Shown here in pieces: positions 31,809-40,133 of a stretch of DNA of 64,000 nucleotides (position 1 is the stretch's first letter; each line of letters opens with the position of its first letter). A model generated the notes under the pieces. That model did no database searches. It saw nothing but the letters and a program-made list of their open reading frames with translations, and was not told the origin of the DNA. The DNA lies in the NCBI RefSeq assembly GCF_016863295.1, contig NZ_BOOP01000011.1, forward strand, positions 62,001 through 126,000. The letters are read 5' to 3'. Position numbers and translations under genes: made by a program. The DNA comes from Planotetraspora phitsanulokensis. GTDB lineage: Bacteria > Actinomycetota > Actinomycetes > Streptosporangiales > Streptosporangiaceae.

Positions 31809-32415
31809 TCAGGAACGGCGGCCCCGGGCCGACAACCACTGAGTGAACTGCTCCGGTGTGTGGACGCCGTCGTCCAGCACCGATCGGTAGACGTCGACAC
31901 TGTGTACGGTCGTTCCGTACTCGGGCCGATCCGCCCAGGCGTCCTTGATCCGCAATATCGCGACGCGGGCTTCGCCGGTGAGGCGCGGCGGCATCGTCCG
32001 CAGGTCGGCGAGGTCGGGCTGGCGCTCGGGTTCGTCCACGAACCACAGGTCCAGCGTCCAGTCGTGCCCCTGGAGGGAGCCGATACCGCACACCGAGGTA
32101 GAGACCGTCCGGATAGGCCGGATCGGTGTTCCAATGCCCGGTGTCGTCGCGGAACTGCACCTGCCGTACGCGGGGATGCACGGCCAGACGGGCGCCGAGC
32201 AGCGCGACGGCCTCGGTGACCACGATGCCGAGAGCGGGACACGCGGTCGTCATGTCGAGGTCGCGGCGGACCATCAGGCCGAGCGCGGCGCTGCCCACCC
32301 GTACCGGATCTCCCAGAGCGGAAAGACGCTCCTCCAGTTCCAGATCGAGGCTCACAGCCGCCGCCTCAAGCTGAATGGCATCCTGGCGTCGAACCAGGTC
32401 ATCCGCCGCTATCAC
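31809..32415 (-). pseudogene. Nucleotidyltransferase-family gene with a frameshift
   Basis: Two minus-strand frames join near 32090. The first encodes QLEAAAVSLDLELEERLSALGDPVRVGSAALGLMVRRDLDMTTACP, with the nucleotidyltransferase-like GSAALGL...RDLD. The second begins MCGIGSLQGHDWTLDLWFVD and runs to the stop at 31809. Together they make one plausible 200-residue protein like the actinobacterial nucleotidyltransferase family, so a single-base indel has split it. It is either a young pseudogene or a sequence error. Confidence 0.65.
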
Positions 32416-32537
32416 CGGCCCAGTATCGCGGGGGCGAACGTACCGCTCGTGCTGTCCCAGATCACCGGCACGCGATGATCATCTCAGCTTCAGGCGATCA
32501 TGCCGAGTTCCTGCCCACACCAGGATGCCGTGGAGAT

Positions 32538-34007
32538 CTATCTTCCAGAGAGCAGCCGGCCGCGGAACTCGGCGCTCGCGCTCTGGACCAAATGGTTCAT
32601 GTGCTCCAGCTCGGCCTCAGTCGGCTCTCGGCTGAGCTCGACGCTGATCGCGAAGTCGTTGTTCTCGATGGTCACGTTGAGTTCGGCCAGGAGGTCACGC
32701 GGCAGCCTGCCGATGACGAACTCGCGGAACGCCTCAGTGAGCGCGCCTTGGACGTCTCCGCACCCGCAGGAATGGCCGGCCATGATGGCGGAGAGGTGAC
32801 CTCGCCCGGTGATCGCGTCGGGGTGCGCGACATCCAGCGTCGACAACCCCGCCTCCACGATCTGTCGTGCCTCTGGCAGCCGCTCCATGTGCTGCAGGAA
32901 GAGCCCGAGTGCGATCCGCGCGCGGCCGAGTATCTCGGGATCCGTCCCGCGATTGGCCTCGCCCACGGCCTCGCGCAGGCGTTCTTCCGCCTCGGCCGGG
33001 CGACTTGCGGTCGACAGGGCAAGCCCCCAGTTCCTCAGCACCTGGGCGCGGAGCTCGGGTCGGCCGATGCCGTCCGCCCGGGTCCGGGCCTGCGCATACG
33101 TGCGCAGCGCCGCGGCCGCGTCGCCGGCCTCCTCCTGTGCCATGGCCAGGCCGAGCGTCGCCATGAGCGCGTCCTCAGCCCTGCCCTGCCGGTCGTAGGA
33201 GGCGAGCACTTTCTGGATCGCCTCCACCCGCCCCGCCTCATCTCCGATGTCGCGACCGGAGTTCGCCAGATGGGAGAGCGCGTTGAGCGTCGTCTGGTGA
33301 TCGGGGCCGAACCGCGTCTCCAAGGCCGCGACCAGGCTGACGAGAACCGCCTTCCTGATCACCGGATCGTGGCCGGGCCGGCTGATCACGGTGAACGCGA
33401 TCTGCTCGACGACCTCGTCCGGCAGTTGCTCAAGTCCTGGGAAGGAGGGTTCACCGCCGCCACCGGCCACGGCGATCTCCTCCCGCAGTGCCAGCGCGGT
33501 CGCGACCCGCTCATGGCCGCTGCGCCAGAAATTGCCGATCGCCTCTTCGATGACCTGCCGAGCCTGGGCGATGTCGCCGCGCCGGACGAGAACGTCGGCC
33601 AGCGGTTCCAGGCCGAAGGCGTAGCCGGGATGCTCACGGCCGTAGAAGTCCTGCCGCTCCTGGAGATTGCGGCGCAGCTCGATCTCGGCCTCGTCGAGCC
33701 GACCGGCCAGGGTCAGCACGGTGCCGAGATTGAGCCGGTAAGTCAGATGATCCTTGTACGCCTCCCGGTCACCGTCCGGCGCACTCGAGCATGCGCTGCG
33801 GTAACACTCCGCCGCTCGATCGAACTGCTCGGAACTGAACAGGAGATTGCCGATGTCGCACTGGACGGAGGCCCACTCCCGGCTCCCGCGACCATGCCTG
33901 CGCTCGATGGTCTGCAGTTCCCGCAACATGACCTGTTCAGCATCGACCAGCCGACCCTCATTCAGAAGGCCGTAAGCGATGTCGAGTGACGTAGCCGATC
34001 TTGACAT
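32538..34007 (-). CDS. Tetratricopeptide-repeat protein
   Basis: The 489-residue protein is almost all helical TPR-like repeats: LNEGRLVDAEQVMLRELQTIERR, then DIGNLLFSSEQFDRAAECYRSA, and LTLAGRLDEAEIELRRNLQER. A central linker holds GGGGEP and is followed by more repeats. No ATPase or DNA-binding domain is present. I chose ATG 34007 over ATG 34037: TATACT lies 7 nt upstream on the minus strand, suggesting a leaderless mRNA. Role unknown; probably a scaffold. Confidence 0.75.
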   Translation of the reverse strand: MSRSATSLDIAYGLLNEGRLVDAEQVMLRELQTIERRHGRGSREWASVQCDIGNLLFSSEQFDRAAECYRSACSSAPDGDREAYKDHLTYRLNLGTVLTLAGRLDEAEIELRRNLQERQDFYGREHPGYAFGLEPLADVLVRRGDIAQARQVIEEAIGNFWRSGHERVATALALREEIAVAGGGGEPSFPGLEQLPDEVVEQIAFTVISRPGHDPVIRKAVLVSLVAALETRFGPDHQTTLNALSHLANSGRDIGDEAGRVEAIQKVLASYDRQGRAEDALMATLGLAMAQEEAGDAAAALRTYAQARTRADGIGRPELRAQVLRNWGLALSTASRPAEAEERLREAVGEANRGTDPEILGRARIALGLFLQHMERLPEARQIVEAGLSTLDVAHPDAITGRGHLSAIMAGHSCGCGDVQGALTEAFREFVIGRLPRDLLAELNVTIENNDFAISVELSREPTEAELEHMNHLVQSASAEFRGRLLSGR

Positions 34008-34266
34008 GGGCGGGAGTATAGGGATCAGACCCGACATCTCAGTGAGCGATCACCCTCCCACTGACCGCCTCGACCTTGCAGCCTCGGGCGAGGCCGGGTT
34101 CATGGAACCCCTCAGCCGATCGGCCCGCCGTACTACACCCACACGTCCGGGTCCTCCGGCTCATAGACCGCCCGCGAGGATGAGGAGCCCCGAGGCGTGT
34201 CACGGATTCGAAGTGATCCCGCACGGAGCCAGGCACCCGCCGGGCGCGCGGCCCGTCACCGACACT

Positions 34267-34884
34267 TCACCAGATCGGGACCGTCTTACGGGAGTCGACC
34301 ATCGCGTCGACGATGCCGTAGGCGACGGCCTCGTTCGCGTTAAGGATCTTGTCCCGCTCGATGTCACGCCGGACACACTCCTCGCTCTGCCCCGTGTGCT
34401 TGGCGAGCAGTGTTTCCGTGAGCGCCCGCGCTCGCAAGAGCTCCCGAGCGTGGATCTCCAGGTCGCTGAACTGTCCCTGCCCCTCGCTGGAGGGCTGGTG
34501 GACGAGGACGCGCGAGCGCGGCAGGGCCAGCCGCTTGCCGGGGGTTCCGGCCGCCAGCAGGACGGCCGCGGCAGAGGCGGCCTGACCCATACAGACGGTC
34601 TCCACGTCCGCGGCGACGTATTGCATGGTGTCGTAGATCGACATCATCGCGGTGAACGAGCCGCCAGGGGAGTTGATGTAAAGCGAAATGTCCCGCTCGG
34701 GGTTGTCGTAGTCGAGATAGAGCATCTGCGCCATCACGTCGTTGGCGCTGGCGTCGTCGATCGGGGTGCCGAGAAAGATGATCCTTCCTGCCAGGAGTTT
34801 GGAGTAGGGATCCATCACGATCGTGCCGTGGCTGGTCCTTTCAACGACCTCCGGCAGGACATGGCGACTGGCAGGGCGGATCAT
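34267..34884 (-). CDS. clpP: ATP-dependent Clp protease proteolytic subunit, stand-alone paralogue
   Basis: The 205-residue ClpP has the catalytic Ser in [13 protein letters not shown] near residue 96 and His in [12 protein letters not shown] near residue 121. The Asp is in [12 protein letters not shown] near residue 172. [12 protein letters not shown] and INSPGG mark the head domain. ATG 34884 is chosen; an in-frame ATG 13 codons upstream lies in the palindromic promoter region. No clpX and no second clpP are adjacent, so this is an extra copy rather than the housekeeping pair. A palindrome lies just upstream. Confidence 0.88.
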   Translation of the reverse strand: MIRPASRHVLPEVVERTSHGTIVMDPYSKLLAGRIIFLGTPIDDASANDVMAQMLYLDYDNPERDISLYINSPGGSFTAMMSIYDTMQYVAADVETVCMGQAASAAAVLLAAGTPGKRLALPRSRVLVHQPSSEGQGQFSDLEIHARELLRARALTETLLAKHTGQSEECVRRDIERDKILNANEAVAYGIVDAMVDSRKTVPIW

Positions 34885-34895
34885 GAGCGGCTCCG

Positions 34896-34907
34896 TTCTG
34901 TACAGAA
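34896..34907. promoter_or_regulatory. Palindrome upstream of clpP
   Basis: TTCTGTACAGAA is a perfect 12-bp palindrome 11 nt before the clpP start. The AT-rich TATATA block beside it looks like a -10 region. It resembles regulatory palindromes of stress-inducible genes, but the regulator is unknown. Confidence 0.45.
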
Positions 34908-34949
34908 TATATAGAACGTACATTACATACGGACTGCTATGTTGGAGCC

Positions 34950-35255
34950 ATGGCGGAAGAGATCCCTGTCACGCAAGCCCGCGCCGTCTTCGCCGAGCTG
35001 GTGAACCGTGTCGCGTATGGCGGGGAGCGCATCGTTATGACCCGGCACGGAAAGCCCATCGTGGCCCTGGTCCCGGCTGCCGACCTCGAACGGCCGCAGG
35101 CCCAGGAGGACACGGAACAGCAGCCCCCAGAGACAGTCATCCGTCTGGGGACTGCGACCTACCACGGCGTGGAGTCTCGCCCGGCCGAGCCCCGCCACAT
35201 CGGCATCGCTGCGGAGCACCGGCCGCCGGGTAAGCCCGACAAGCCAGCGCCTTAG
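34950..35255 (+). CDS. Phd/YefM-type antitoxin without an adjacent toxin
   Basis: The 101-residue protein starts [45 protein letters not shown], the canonical Phd/YefM DNA-binding region. A Pro-rich tail follows. The expected RelE/Fic toxin gene downstream is absent; the next DNA is a transposase fragment, so the toxin may have been removed by insertion. It is divergent from clpP. Confidence 0.85.
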   Translation: MAEEIPVTQARAVFAELVNRVAYGGERIVMTRHGKPIVALVPAADLERPQAQEDTEQQPPETVIRLGTATYHGVESRPAEPRHIGIAAEHRPPGKPDKPAP

Positions 35256-35329
35256 GACGTGGCGCCTCCCGGGTTTTCCGGCATTTCGGCACGCCCGCAA
35301 GCAGGGCCGACCCACCGAAGTTTCGGCAG

Positions 35330-35506
35330 TTGCCCGACGCGACCTCTACAAGGAACGGAACACCGTTCAAGCGCCTGATCAACAAGCTCAAGGCCTGGCG
35401 AGGCATCGCCACTCAGTACGACAAGGCCCCCGCGAGCTACCTCGCCGGCCTCCGCCTTCGCGCCGCGATGATCTGGTTCAACGACCTCACCCGGACCACC
35501 CCTTGA
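35330..35506 (+). pseudogene. IS5-family transposase C-terminal fragment
   Basis: From about 35375 one frame encodes NKLKAWRGIATQYDKAPASY, then LAGLRLRAAMIW and a stop at 35506. This is the typical C-terminus of IS5-like actinobacterial transposases. The preceding RDLYKERNTVQ is in another frame, so the remnant is also frameshifted. No terminal repeats are visible. It marks past transposition next to the orphan antitoxin. Confidence 0.75.
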
Positions 35507-35539
35507 TCACAACCCGATACGCGCCCTGGCTCTGACTGA

Positions 35540-35660
35540 GGTCTCCTGGGGTCATCGCCTAAGCGGGAAGGGCCGACCGAGCAGGCAACACCCGTTCCAT
35601 AGGTACGCAACGCCCCCATCGGACGACTCGATCTTTCAAAGCTGCCCGGGAAGCAGAAGG
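35540..35660 (-). repeat. Displaced msrA 3'-end copy 6 fused to vapC remnants
   Basis: The minus strand encodes GTGVACSVGPS, like the MsrA tail [10 protein letters not shown]. Next to it the plus strand GGTCATCGCCTAAGCGGG matches the 3' flank of the vapC gene at 43518 (GGTCATCGCTTAAGCGGG). The segment CATCGGACGACTCGATCTTT, and on to GGGAAGCAG, recurs almost exactly at 39271-39307. Confidence 0.7.
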
Positions 35661-35833
35661 CGGCTTCCGCCTTGCTTCCTTGTCGCTTCTCGACCAGTTG
35701 GCAGACTTCGGTGACGACCGTCGCGGGAACCAACAGCGGGCCAGGATGGGAGCGAAGCAGGTGAGCGCAGGAGGCGTGGTGGTCATCCTGGACGTTGATC
35801 GCTGCTACCAATGGACGAGTCAACGACGATCAC
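35640..35833 (-). pseudogene. Truncated, frameshifted vapC (PIN toxin)
   Basis: From GTG 35833, overlapping the antitoxin stop, the minus strand reads VIVVDS. After a frameshift it continues PLVAAINVQDDHHASCAHLL and VPATVVTEVCQLVEKRQGSKAEAAF, the first half of a PIN domain. It then runs into an MsrA-tail-like repeat. The later acidic catalytic residues are lost, so the toxin is dead. Confidence 0.75.
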
Positions 35834-36036
35834 GAAGAGTGATTGCCCTCCGAGCGGAGCATCTCCTCTGACCGTTCCGCGAAATCTGGTTCTGCTTCCA
35901 GCATGCCGATGAAGGGCAGATCACGAATCGCCGGCTCCTCGTTGAGCTGATCACGAACGAGGCGCAGGAGAGGGGCGACCTTCTCCTCGGGCAACCGATC
36001 CACCAGATGGTGGAGTTCCTCGCGCATCACGCTCAT
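35830..36036 (-). CDS. VapB-like antitoxin paired with a dead toxin
   Basis: The 68-residue protein reads MREELHHLVDRLPEEKVAPL and ends FAERSEEMLRSEGNHSS. It belongs to a small helical antitoxin family that precedes PIN toxins in actinomycetes. Its stop overlaps the GTG of the broken vapC. The antitoxin itself looks intact. Similar antitoxins occur at 38547 and 43937. Confidence 0.72.
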   Translation of the reverse strand: MSVMREELHHLVDRLPEEKVAPLLRLVRDQLNEEPAIRDLPFIGMLEAEPDFAERSEEMLRSEGNHSS

Positions 36037-36147
36037 GCATCGAGCCTAGCCAGAAGGCCGCTACCAGCAGGAGGGCCCACGACCCGGGACTTCCAGCCCA
36101 GTGAGCCACTCGGCTCCTCCGAAAAGATCACTACCTTCCGGGCGTCA

Positions 36148-36250
36148 TGCCGAAGGGTCACATAGCTTGACGCTGGTGCCGCCGATCCCGCAGTAGCCGT
36201 TTGGGGACCTTGTACAGGTACTGCTGGTGGTAGCGGTTTGCCGATGGCAA
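36148..36250 (-). repeat. Displaced msrA 3'-end copy D (hybrid type)
   Basis: The minus strand encodes [10 protein letters not shown], then with one extra base [17 protein letters not shown]. It therefore joins the long msrA tail ([20 protein letters not shown]) to the SVKL ending of the short repeats, and shows the two repeat types are one family. It lies between the vapBC remnant and the nitroreductase-like gene. Confidence 0.8.
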
Positions 36251-36272
36251 CAGATCTGGCCGGTACGAAGCA

Positions 36273-36731
36273 TCAAAGAGTCTGGGGTTCAATCCCTGGC
36301 TCCACAGATACGTTTTCGACCGGATAAAGGCGGAAGGCCGGATGGTCGGTCGGATCAGGCATTTTGTCAAAGAAGCGTTGTACCTGCCATCGATCCCTGT
36401 AGGCGGCGATGATGTGTGACAGTTGCTCTCCGGACAGCTCCGCCGCCAGGTACGCGCGCCGCCGACCACCCCTTTGCAGGTGGCAGCGGCCAGTGGCACG
36501 GAGGTTGCGCACCCAATGTGTCTGACCTCGCATGGAGACCAGGTAACGGTCGCCGCCGAGTTCGAGGACGTTCACCGGCACGAGCTGAGGGGTGCCGGTC
36601 TGGCGTCGCACGACCTCAAGCGTGGTGACTGTTCCCAGCCGCCGAATCACCGGGTTGACCACCCGTACGGTGAGCCAGCCGGGACGCCAGTACCTCTCCA
36701 TCATTTCCCTCACCTCCGCTGTGGGGCGCAT
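36273..36731 (-). CDS. Nitroreductase family, deazaflavin (F420)-dependent (Ddn-like)
   Basis: The 152-residue protein has the Ddn-like split barrel: RVVNPVIRRLGTVTTLEVVRRQTGTPQLVPVNVLELGGDRYLVS, then GQTHWVRNLRATGRCHL. The last 15 or so residues (ENVSVEPGIEPQTL) extend past the usual family end and run toward repeat D, so the 3' end may have been altered by the insertion. The reductase uses F420 in family members; substrate unknown. Confidence 0.8.
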   Translation of the reverse strand: MRPTAEVREMMERYWRPGWLTVRVVNPVIRRLGTVTTLEVVRRQTGTPQLVPVNVLELGGDRYLVSMRGQTHWVRNLRATGRCHLQRGGRRRAYLAAELSGEQLSHIIAAYRDRWQVQRFFDKMPDPTDHPAFRLYPVENVSVEPGIEPQTL

Positions 36732-36743
36732 CGCTACAGCGAC

Positions 36744-37482
36744 TCACCACGCCATCCGGCCGTCGTCGTTGAAGAAACCGCCTGTAGGACCATCGGGCCC
36801 GAGGGTCGCCAGCCGTACGGCTATCGCCGCGCCCTGGACGGGAGCGCGGTGGACGGGTAATCCCGTCGGCCTCGTGAGGTCGGTGTCGCAACCGCCCGGA
36901 TCGGCGGCATTGACCAGGACTCCGGCCTCGCGAAGGTCCTTGGCGTACTGCACGGTCAGTGCGTTGAGCGCGGTCTTGGAGGGGGCGTACGCGACTGATC
37001 CTGGAAGCCAGGCCAAGGGCGGTCAGCGATCCGACGGTGCTGGAGACGTTGACGATCCGCGGTGCGGGGGAGCGCGCCAGGAGAGGCAGCATGGCGTCGG
37101 TCACCGTGATCACACCGAAAACGTTGGTATCGAACACCGCTCGTACCGTGTCGAGGCCGGCCGTACCAGGTGACTGATGGAAAACGCTCCCCGAGATCCC
37201 GGCATTATTGATCAATACATCGAGGTGGCCGAATCGCTGCTCGATCTGTGCGGCGGCGGCCACGGCCGAGGCCGGGAGGGTGACGTCGAGCGTGATCGGG
37301 TAGGCGTCGCCGCCGGTGGATCGCAACGCATCGGCCGCTTTGTGGCCCCGGTTCGAGCCCCTGGCCGCGAGCAGCACCGTCATGCCCAGATCAGCGAGCT
37401 GAGCGGCGATCTCGTATCCGATCCCCTTGTTCGCCCCGGTCACCAGGGCGACGTTGGGGGTGGACACCGTGTCGTGTGTCAT
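36744..37482 (-). pseudogene. SDR oxidoreductase gene with one frameshift
   Basis: Frame 1 from ATG 37482 gives TGANKGIGYEIAAQLADLG, then NNAGISG and VNVSSTVGSLTALG. Near 37017 the frame shifts; the other frame continues SVAYAPSKTALNALTVQYAK with the catalytic Tyr-Lys and ends GGFFNDDGRMAW. Joined, it is a normal-length SDR of about 245 residues. It is divergent from the LysR gene, a common pairing. Single-base indel: young pseudogene or sequence error. Confidence 0.75.
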
Positions 37483-37552
37483 GATCAGACTGCATCACGT
37501 GTGGGTGGCCAAACACCATGACCAGCTCGATCACGAGCCATACCCTAGAGGT

Positions 37553-38440
37553 ATGGATGGGCTGGAAGCTCGCGAGCTTGCCTATTTCGTGGCGGTCGCC
37601 GAGGAGCTGAACTTCAGCCGGGCAGCACAACGCCTCGGCATCGCGCAGCCGCCCTTGTCCAGAACCATCAAGCAACTCGAACGTCGCCTGGGTGTTTTGT
37701 TACTGGAGCGAACCAGCAGAAAGGTCACTCTCACAGCGGCGGGTCAGGTGCTGCTCCACGAAGGCAGGAGAGCCCTGGAAGGCCTGGCAGCGGCTGCTCG
37801 TCGTACCCAGCGAGCGGGCCAAGAGGATCACAGGCTGGTCCTAGTGACGAAGGCCGTCGGTGACGGCGGCATGTTGCCGGAAATCCTGGCCGCCTATGAG
37901 AGGGAACCAGAGGCGATCGCAGTGGACGTGCTGTTTTGCGGCTTCGGCGAGCAGACGGCCCTGCTGCGTGGCGGCTTCGCCGACATCGGGCTGCTGCATG
38001 GACGGCCTGACCTGACCGGGCTCGACTCTGAGGACTTGCTGGTCGAGGGACAGGTTGTGGTATTGCCGGCGCGGCACCGGTTGGCCGGAAGAACAGCGGT
38101 GACCTTGGCGGACCTGGACGGCGAGGTCATGCCGCGCTGGGCGGGCCTGCTTCAGGACGATGCCAAAGGCCCCGAAGTGCGTGACGCCGGACAACTGATG
38201 CAACTCATCGCCATGGGGCGGACCATCGCCATCCTGCCGGAGTCCGCTCGTGGCTACGTGGGCGGCGACGTCGTGTGTGTGCCTGTTCTCGATGCGCCAC
38301 CGACCACGATGATGATCGCCTGGCCGGAGCAGAGCCAATCGCTGGCTCTCGCTGCCTTCGTCCGGGCGGCGACCAGTGTCTCCGTGCACTCCCAGATACC
38401 CAGGGATCCAGACTCTGCCCAGACGGGTCATCTAGCTTGA
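37553..38440 (+). CDS. LysR family transcriptional regulator
   Basis: The 295-residue protein has the LysR helix-turn-helix (LEARELAYFVAVAEELNFSRAAQRLGIAQPPLSRTIKQLERRLG, about residues 3-47) and a periplasmic-binding-like effector domain. ATG 37553 is the family start. The final residues and the stop codon (GGT CAT CTA GCT TGA) lie inside MsrA-tail repeat 4, so the insertion supplied a new C-terminus. It is divergent from the broken SDR. Confidence 0.88.
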   Translation: MDGLEARELAYFVAVAEELNFSRAAQRLGIAQPPLSRTIKQLERRLGVLLLERTSRKVTLTAAGQVLLHEGRRALEGLAAAARRTQRAGQEDHRLVLVTKAVGDGGMLPEILAAYEREPEAIAVDVLFCGFGEQTALLRGGFADIGLLHGRPDLTGLDSEDLLVEGQVVVLPARHRLAGRTAVTLADLDGEVMPRWAGLLQDDAKGPEVRDAGQLMQLIAMGRTIAILPESARGYVGGDVVCVPVLDAPPTTMMIAWPEQSQSLALAAFVRAATSVSVHSQIPRDPDSAQTGHLA

Positions 38441-38468
38441 CGCTGGTGCCAACGGGGCCGCAACGGCC
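38417..38468 (-). repeat. MsrA-tail-like repeat 4 (short type)
   Basis: The minus strand encodes GRCGPVGTSVKLDDPS. The plus-strand core GGGTCATCTAGCTTGACGCT differs by few bases from repeats 1 and 2. It overlaps the 3' end of the LysR gene and precedes a vapBC module by about 70 nt. Confidence 0.75.
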
Positions 38469-38546
38469 AATCAAGACAGCGGGCGATCATGCTACGAGGA
38501 GACAAGATCTCCTGGTTCGGAAACCACGGCGACGTACACTGTGAGC

Positions 38547-38792
38547 ATGACCGCGGCGCATGATTACGAGGATCTACACGCCTTGGTGGACAGGCTGAGC
38601 CCTGACCAGGCGCGCGATCTACGTGCCGTCGCTCTCCGGCTGGTGGAGGCCAATGAGAGCCTGGATCAGCCAGACACCGACCGAAGCGGTCGGCGGCGGT
38701 TGTCATTCATCGGCACCATGAACTCCGGAGTCGGCGATCTGGCCGAACACCATGAAGAGATCCTCCGCGAGGGGTTGAATCGTCCGGTGTGA
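38547..38792 (+). CDS. VapB-like antitoxin
   Basis: The 81-residue protein begins TAAHDYEDLHALVDRLSPDQARDLRAVALRLVEANE, similar to the antitoxins at 35830 and 43937, and ends EEILREGLNRPV. TACACT at 38534-38539 lies 7 nt before ATG 38547, suggesting a leaderless mRNA; GTG 38541 is an alternative. Its stop overlaps the vapC GTG (GTGA). Confidence 0.8.
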   Translation: MTAAHDYEDLHALVDRLSPDQARDLRAVALRLVEANESLDQPDTDRSGRRRLSFIGTMNSGVGDLAEHHEEILREGLNRPV

Positions 38793-39202
38793 CGATCCTT
38801 CTCGATACGGGCCCGCTGGTCGCGGCTCTGGACGCCGACGACAAGGACCATGTGCGTTGTTCTGAGCTCCTGCAAACCGCTTCAGGACCGCTGCTGGTTC
38901 CCGTGACCGTGATGGTGGAAGTGTGCTGGCTCGTCGAGAAGTACCGAGGCGCTCTCGCGGAGGCCGCATTCCTCGGCTCCATTGACAGCGGCGAACTGGA
39001 GTTGATCGCCGTGGAGCCGAAGGACATCACGCGCATCGCGGAACTCGTGCGACTGTATAAGGACCTCCCCTTGGGGGCAGTCGACGCATCTGTGATCGCG
39101 ATCGCTGAGCGGCTCGGGCTCCCCGCGGTTGCGACTCTGGATCACCGCCACTTCAGTGTCGTGCGCCCCCTCCACGTCGCCGCTCTTCAACTGCTTCCAT
39201 AG
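38789..39202 (+). CDS. vapC: VapC-like PIN-domain toxin
   Basis: This 137-residue PIN domain has the first acidic residue in ILLDTGPLVAALDADDKDH (Asp near 6), Glu in VMVEVCWLVEKY (near 42), Asp in LPLGAVDASVIAIAERLG (near 97) and Asp in ATLDHRHFSVV (near 117). All four catalytic acidic positions are present, so it is probably an active RNase. GTG 38789 overlaps the antitoxin stop. Confidence 0.9.
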   Translation: MTILLDTGPLVAALDADDKDHVRCSELLQTASGPLLVPVTVMVEVCWLVEKYRGALAEAAFLGSIDSGELELIAVEPKDITRIAELVRLYKDLPLGAVDASVIAIAERLGLPAVATLDHRHFSVVRPLHVAALQLLP

Positions 39203-39218
39203 CAGCGTTCGCCGCCCT

Positions 39219-39310
39219 CTGACGGGTCACATAGCTTGACGCTGGTACCCATCGGTACGCAATACCCCTATCGGACGACTCGATCTTTCAGAGCTGCCCG
39301 GGAAGCAGGG
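39219..39310 (-). repeat. MsrA-tail-like repeat 5 (short type, with vapC remnant)
   Basis: The minus strand encodes GYCVPMGTSVKLCDPS. The adjacent plus-strand segment TCGGACGACTCGATCTTTCA, through GGGAAGCAG, duplicates the junction at 35618-35655, where it is the broken end of a vapC gene. It directly follows the intact vapC at 38789. Confidence 0.75.
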
Positions 39311-39364
39311 TGAGCGCGTCTAGGTGACGGCATCAACTCTTCGATCACCCAGCGAACATAGCGG

Positions 39365-39395
39365 GCGAAACTGTCGTTGATTCGGGCAGTTTCGC
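39365..39395. terminator. Stem-loop in the gap after vapC
   Basis: GCGAAACTG (39365-39373) and CAGTTTCGC (39387-39395) are perfectly complementary with a 13-nt loop. They lie in the 333-nt gene-free stretch 39203-39535. The rest of that stretch holds repeat 5 and, on the minus strand, a short frame reading RINDSFARYVRWVIEELMPS that may be a gene fragment. Confidence 0.4.
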
Positions 39396-39535
39396 TGCGG
39401 GGTTCGGTCAGCATCCCTCGTCATGAATGCTTTGGCACCAGTGGTCGGCACGCGGATGCGCGAACCCCTGACTGATCACCCCGGAGCCGGAGCGCCCCTG
39501 CTGGTCCGCTTTCGTGTTGGCGGTACTTTTTGCTC

Positions 39536-40003
39536 GTGCAGACGACGTATCGCCCCCGTTGGTCTCTGGTCCTCCTATCGAGCCTGGTCTTTCCCGCGCT
39601 TTTCGGACTCGTCTTCGCGGCCTTGTCGCGTTCGGTCTTCGGCGCGGTGGTCGGTGCGCTCCTCACCTTCGGGTTGGTGGCCTCTCGGATGAGGCGTCGA
39701 TCTCTGACGGTTCACGAGGATGGGATGACTGCGCAACGGGACGCTTACAAGATCTCCGTCAAGTGGTCCGATCTGGTCGAGGTGCGGAGGGACAAGCTCG
39801 GGGGTCTGGTTCCGCTCGATGTGATGGTCTTCAGCCGCAGCGAGCTCGAACCTGTCGATGCGCGCGGCAAGGTACGACGTTCGGTCCCGCCGAAGGTCAC
39901 AGAAGTCGGCGCTGATCGGCGAATCCAGGTCGGGGTCTACGTGCGCGACTGGCGTGAAAGCCCGATTGGACGGGCGGTTGCGGCTACGGGCTTCCAAGCT
40001 TGA
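39536..40003 (+). CDS. Small membrane protein with PH-like domain
   Basis: The 155-residue protein has two hydrophobic segments at about residues 10-48 ([20 protein letters not shown], then [16 protein letters not shown]). A soluble beta-rich part follows ([28 protein letters not shown]), resembling bacterial PH/YcxB-like domains. GTG 39536 is 6 nt after a TACTTT element; TTG 39530 is an alternative. I cannot assign a function. Confidence 0.6.
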   Translation: MQTTYRPRWSLVLLSSLVFPALFGLVFAALSRSVFGAVVGALLTFGLVASRMRRRSLTVHEDGMTAQRDAYKISVKWSDLVEVRRDKLGGLVPLDVMVFSRSELEPVDARGKVRRSVPPKVTEVGADRRIQVGVYVRDWRESPIGRAVAATGFQA

Positions 40004-40133
40004 GTGACGTTCGTTCGCGCGGCCCGAGCTGCCGGCGGCCGGGACCGGCCGAAGAGCCGCACGCCCGGACGGCGGGCGGGCGCTGGGCCACTGCGGCGAC
40101 GCGGAGCGCCGTCGCCTTGACCCTGTACAGAGA

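Noticed and set aside
34896-34907. LexA (SOS) box upstream of clpP
   Set aside because: Actinobacterial SOS boxes have the GAAC-N4-GTTC pattern; TTCTGTACAGAA does not match.
36275-36305. GGGGTTCAATCCC resembling a tRNA T-arm
   Set aside because: Only three or four stem pairs form and no acceptor or other arms are nearby. It overlaps the 3' end of the nitroreductase-like gene.
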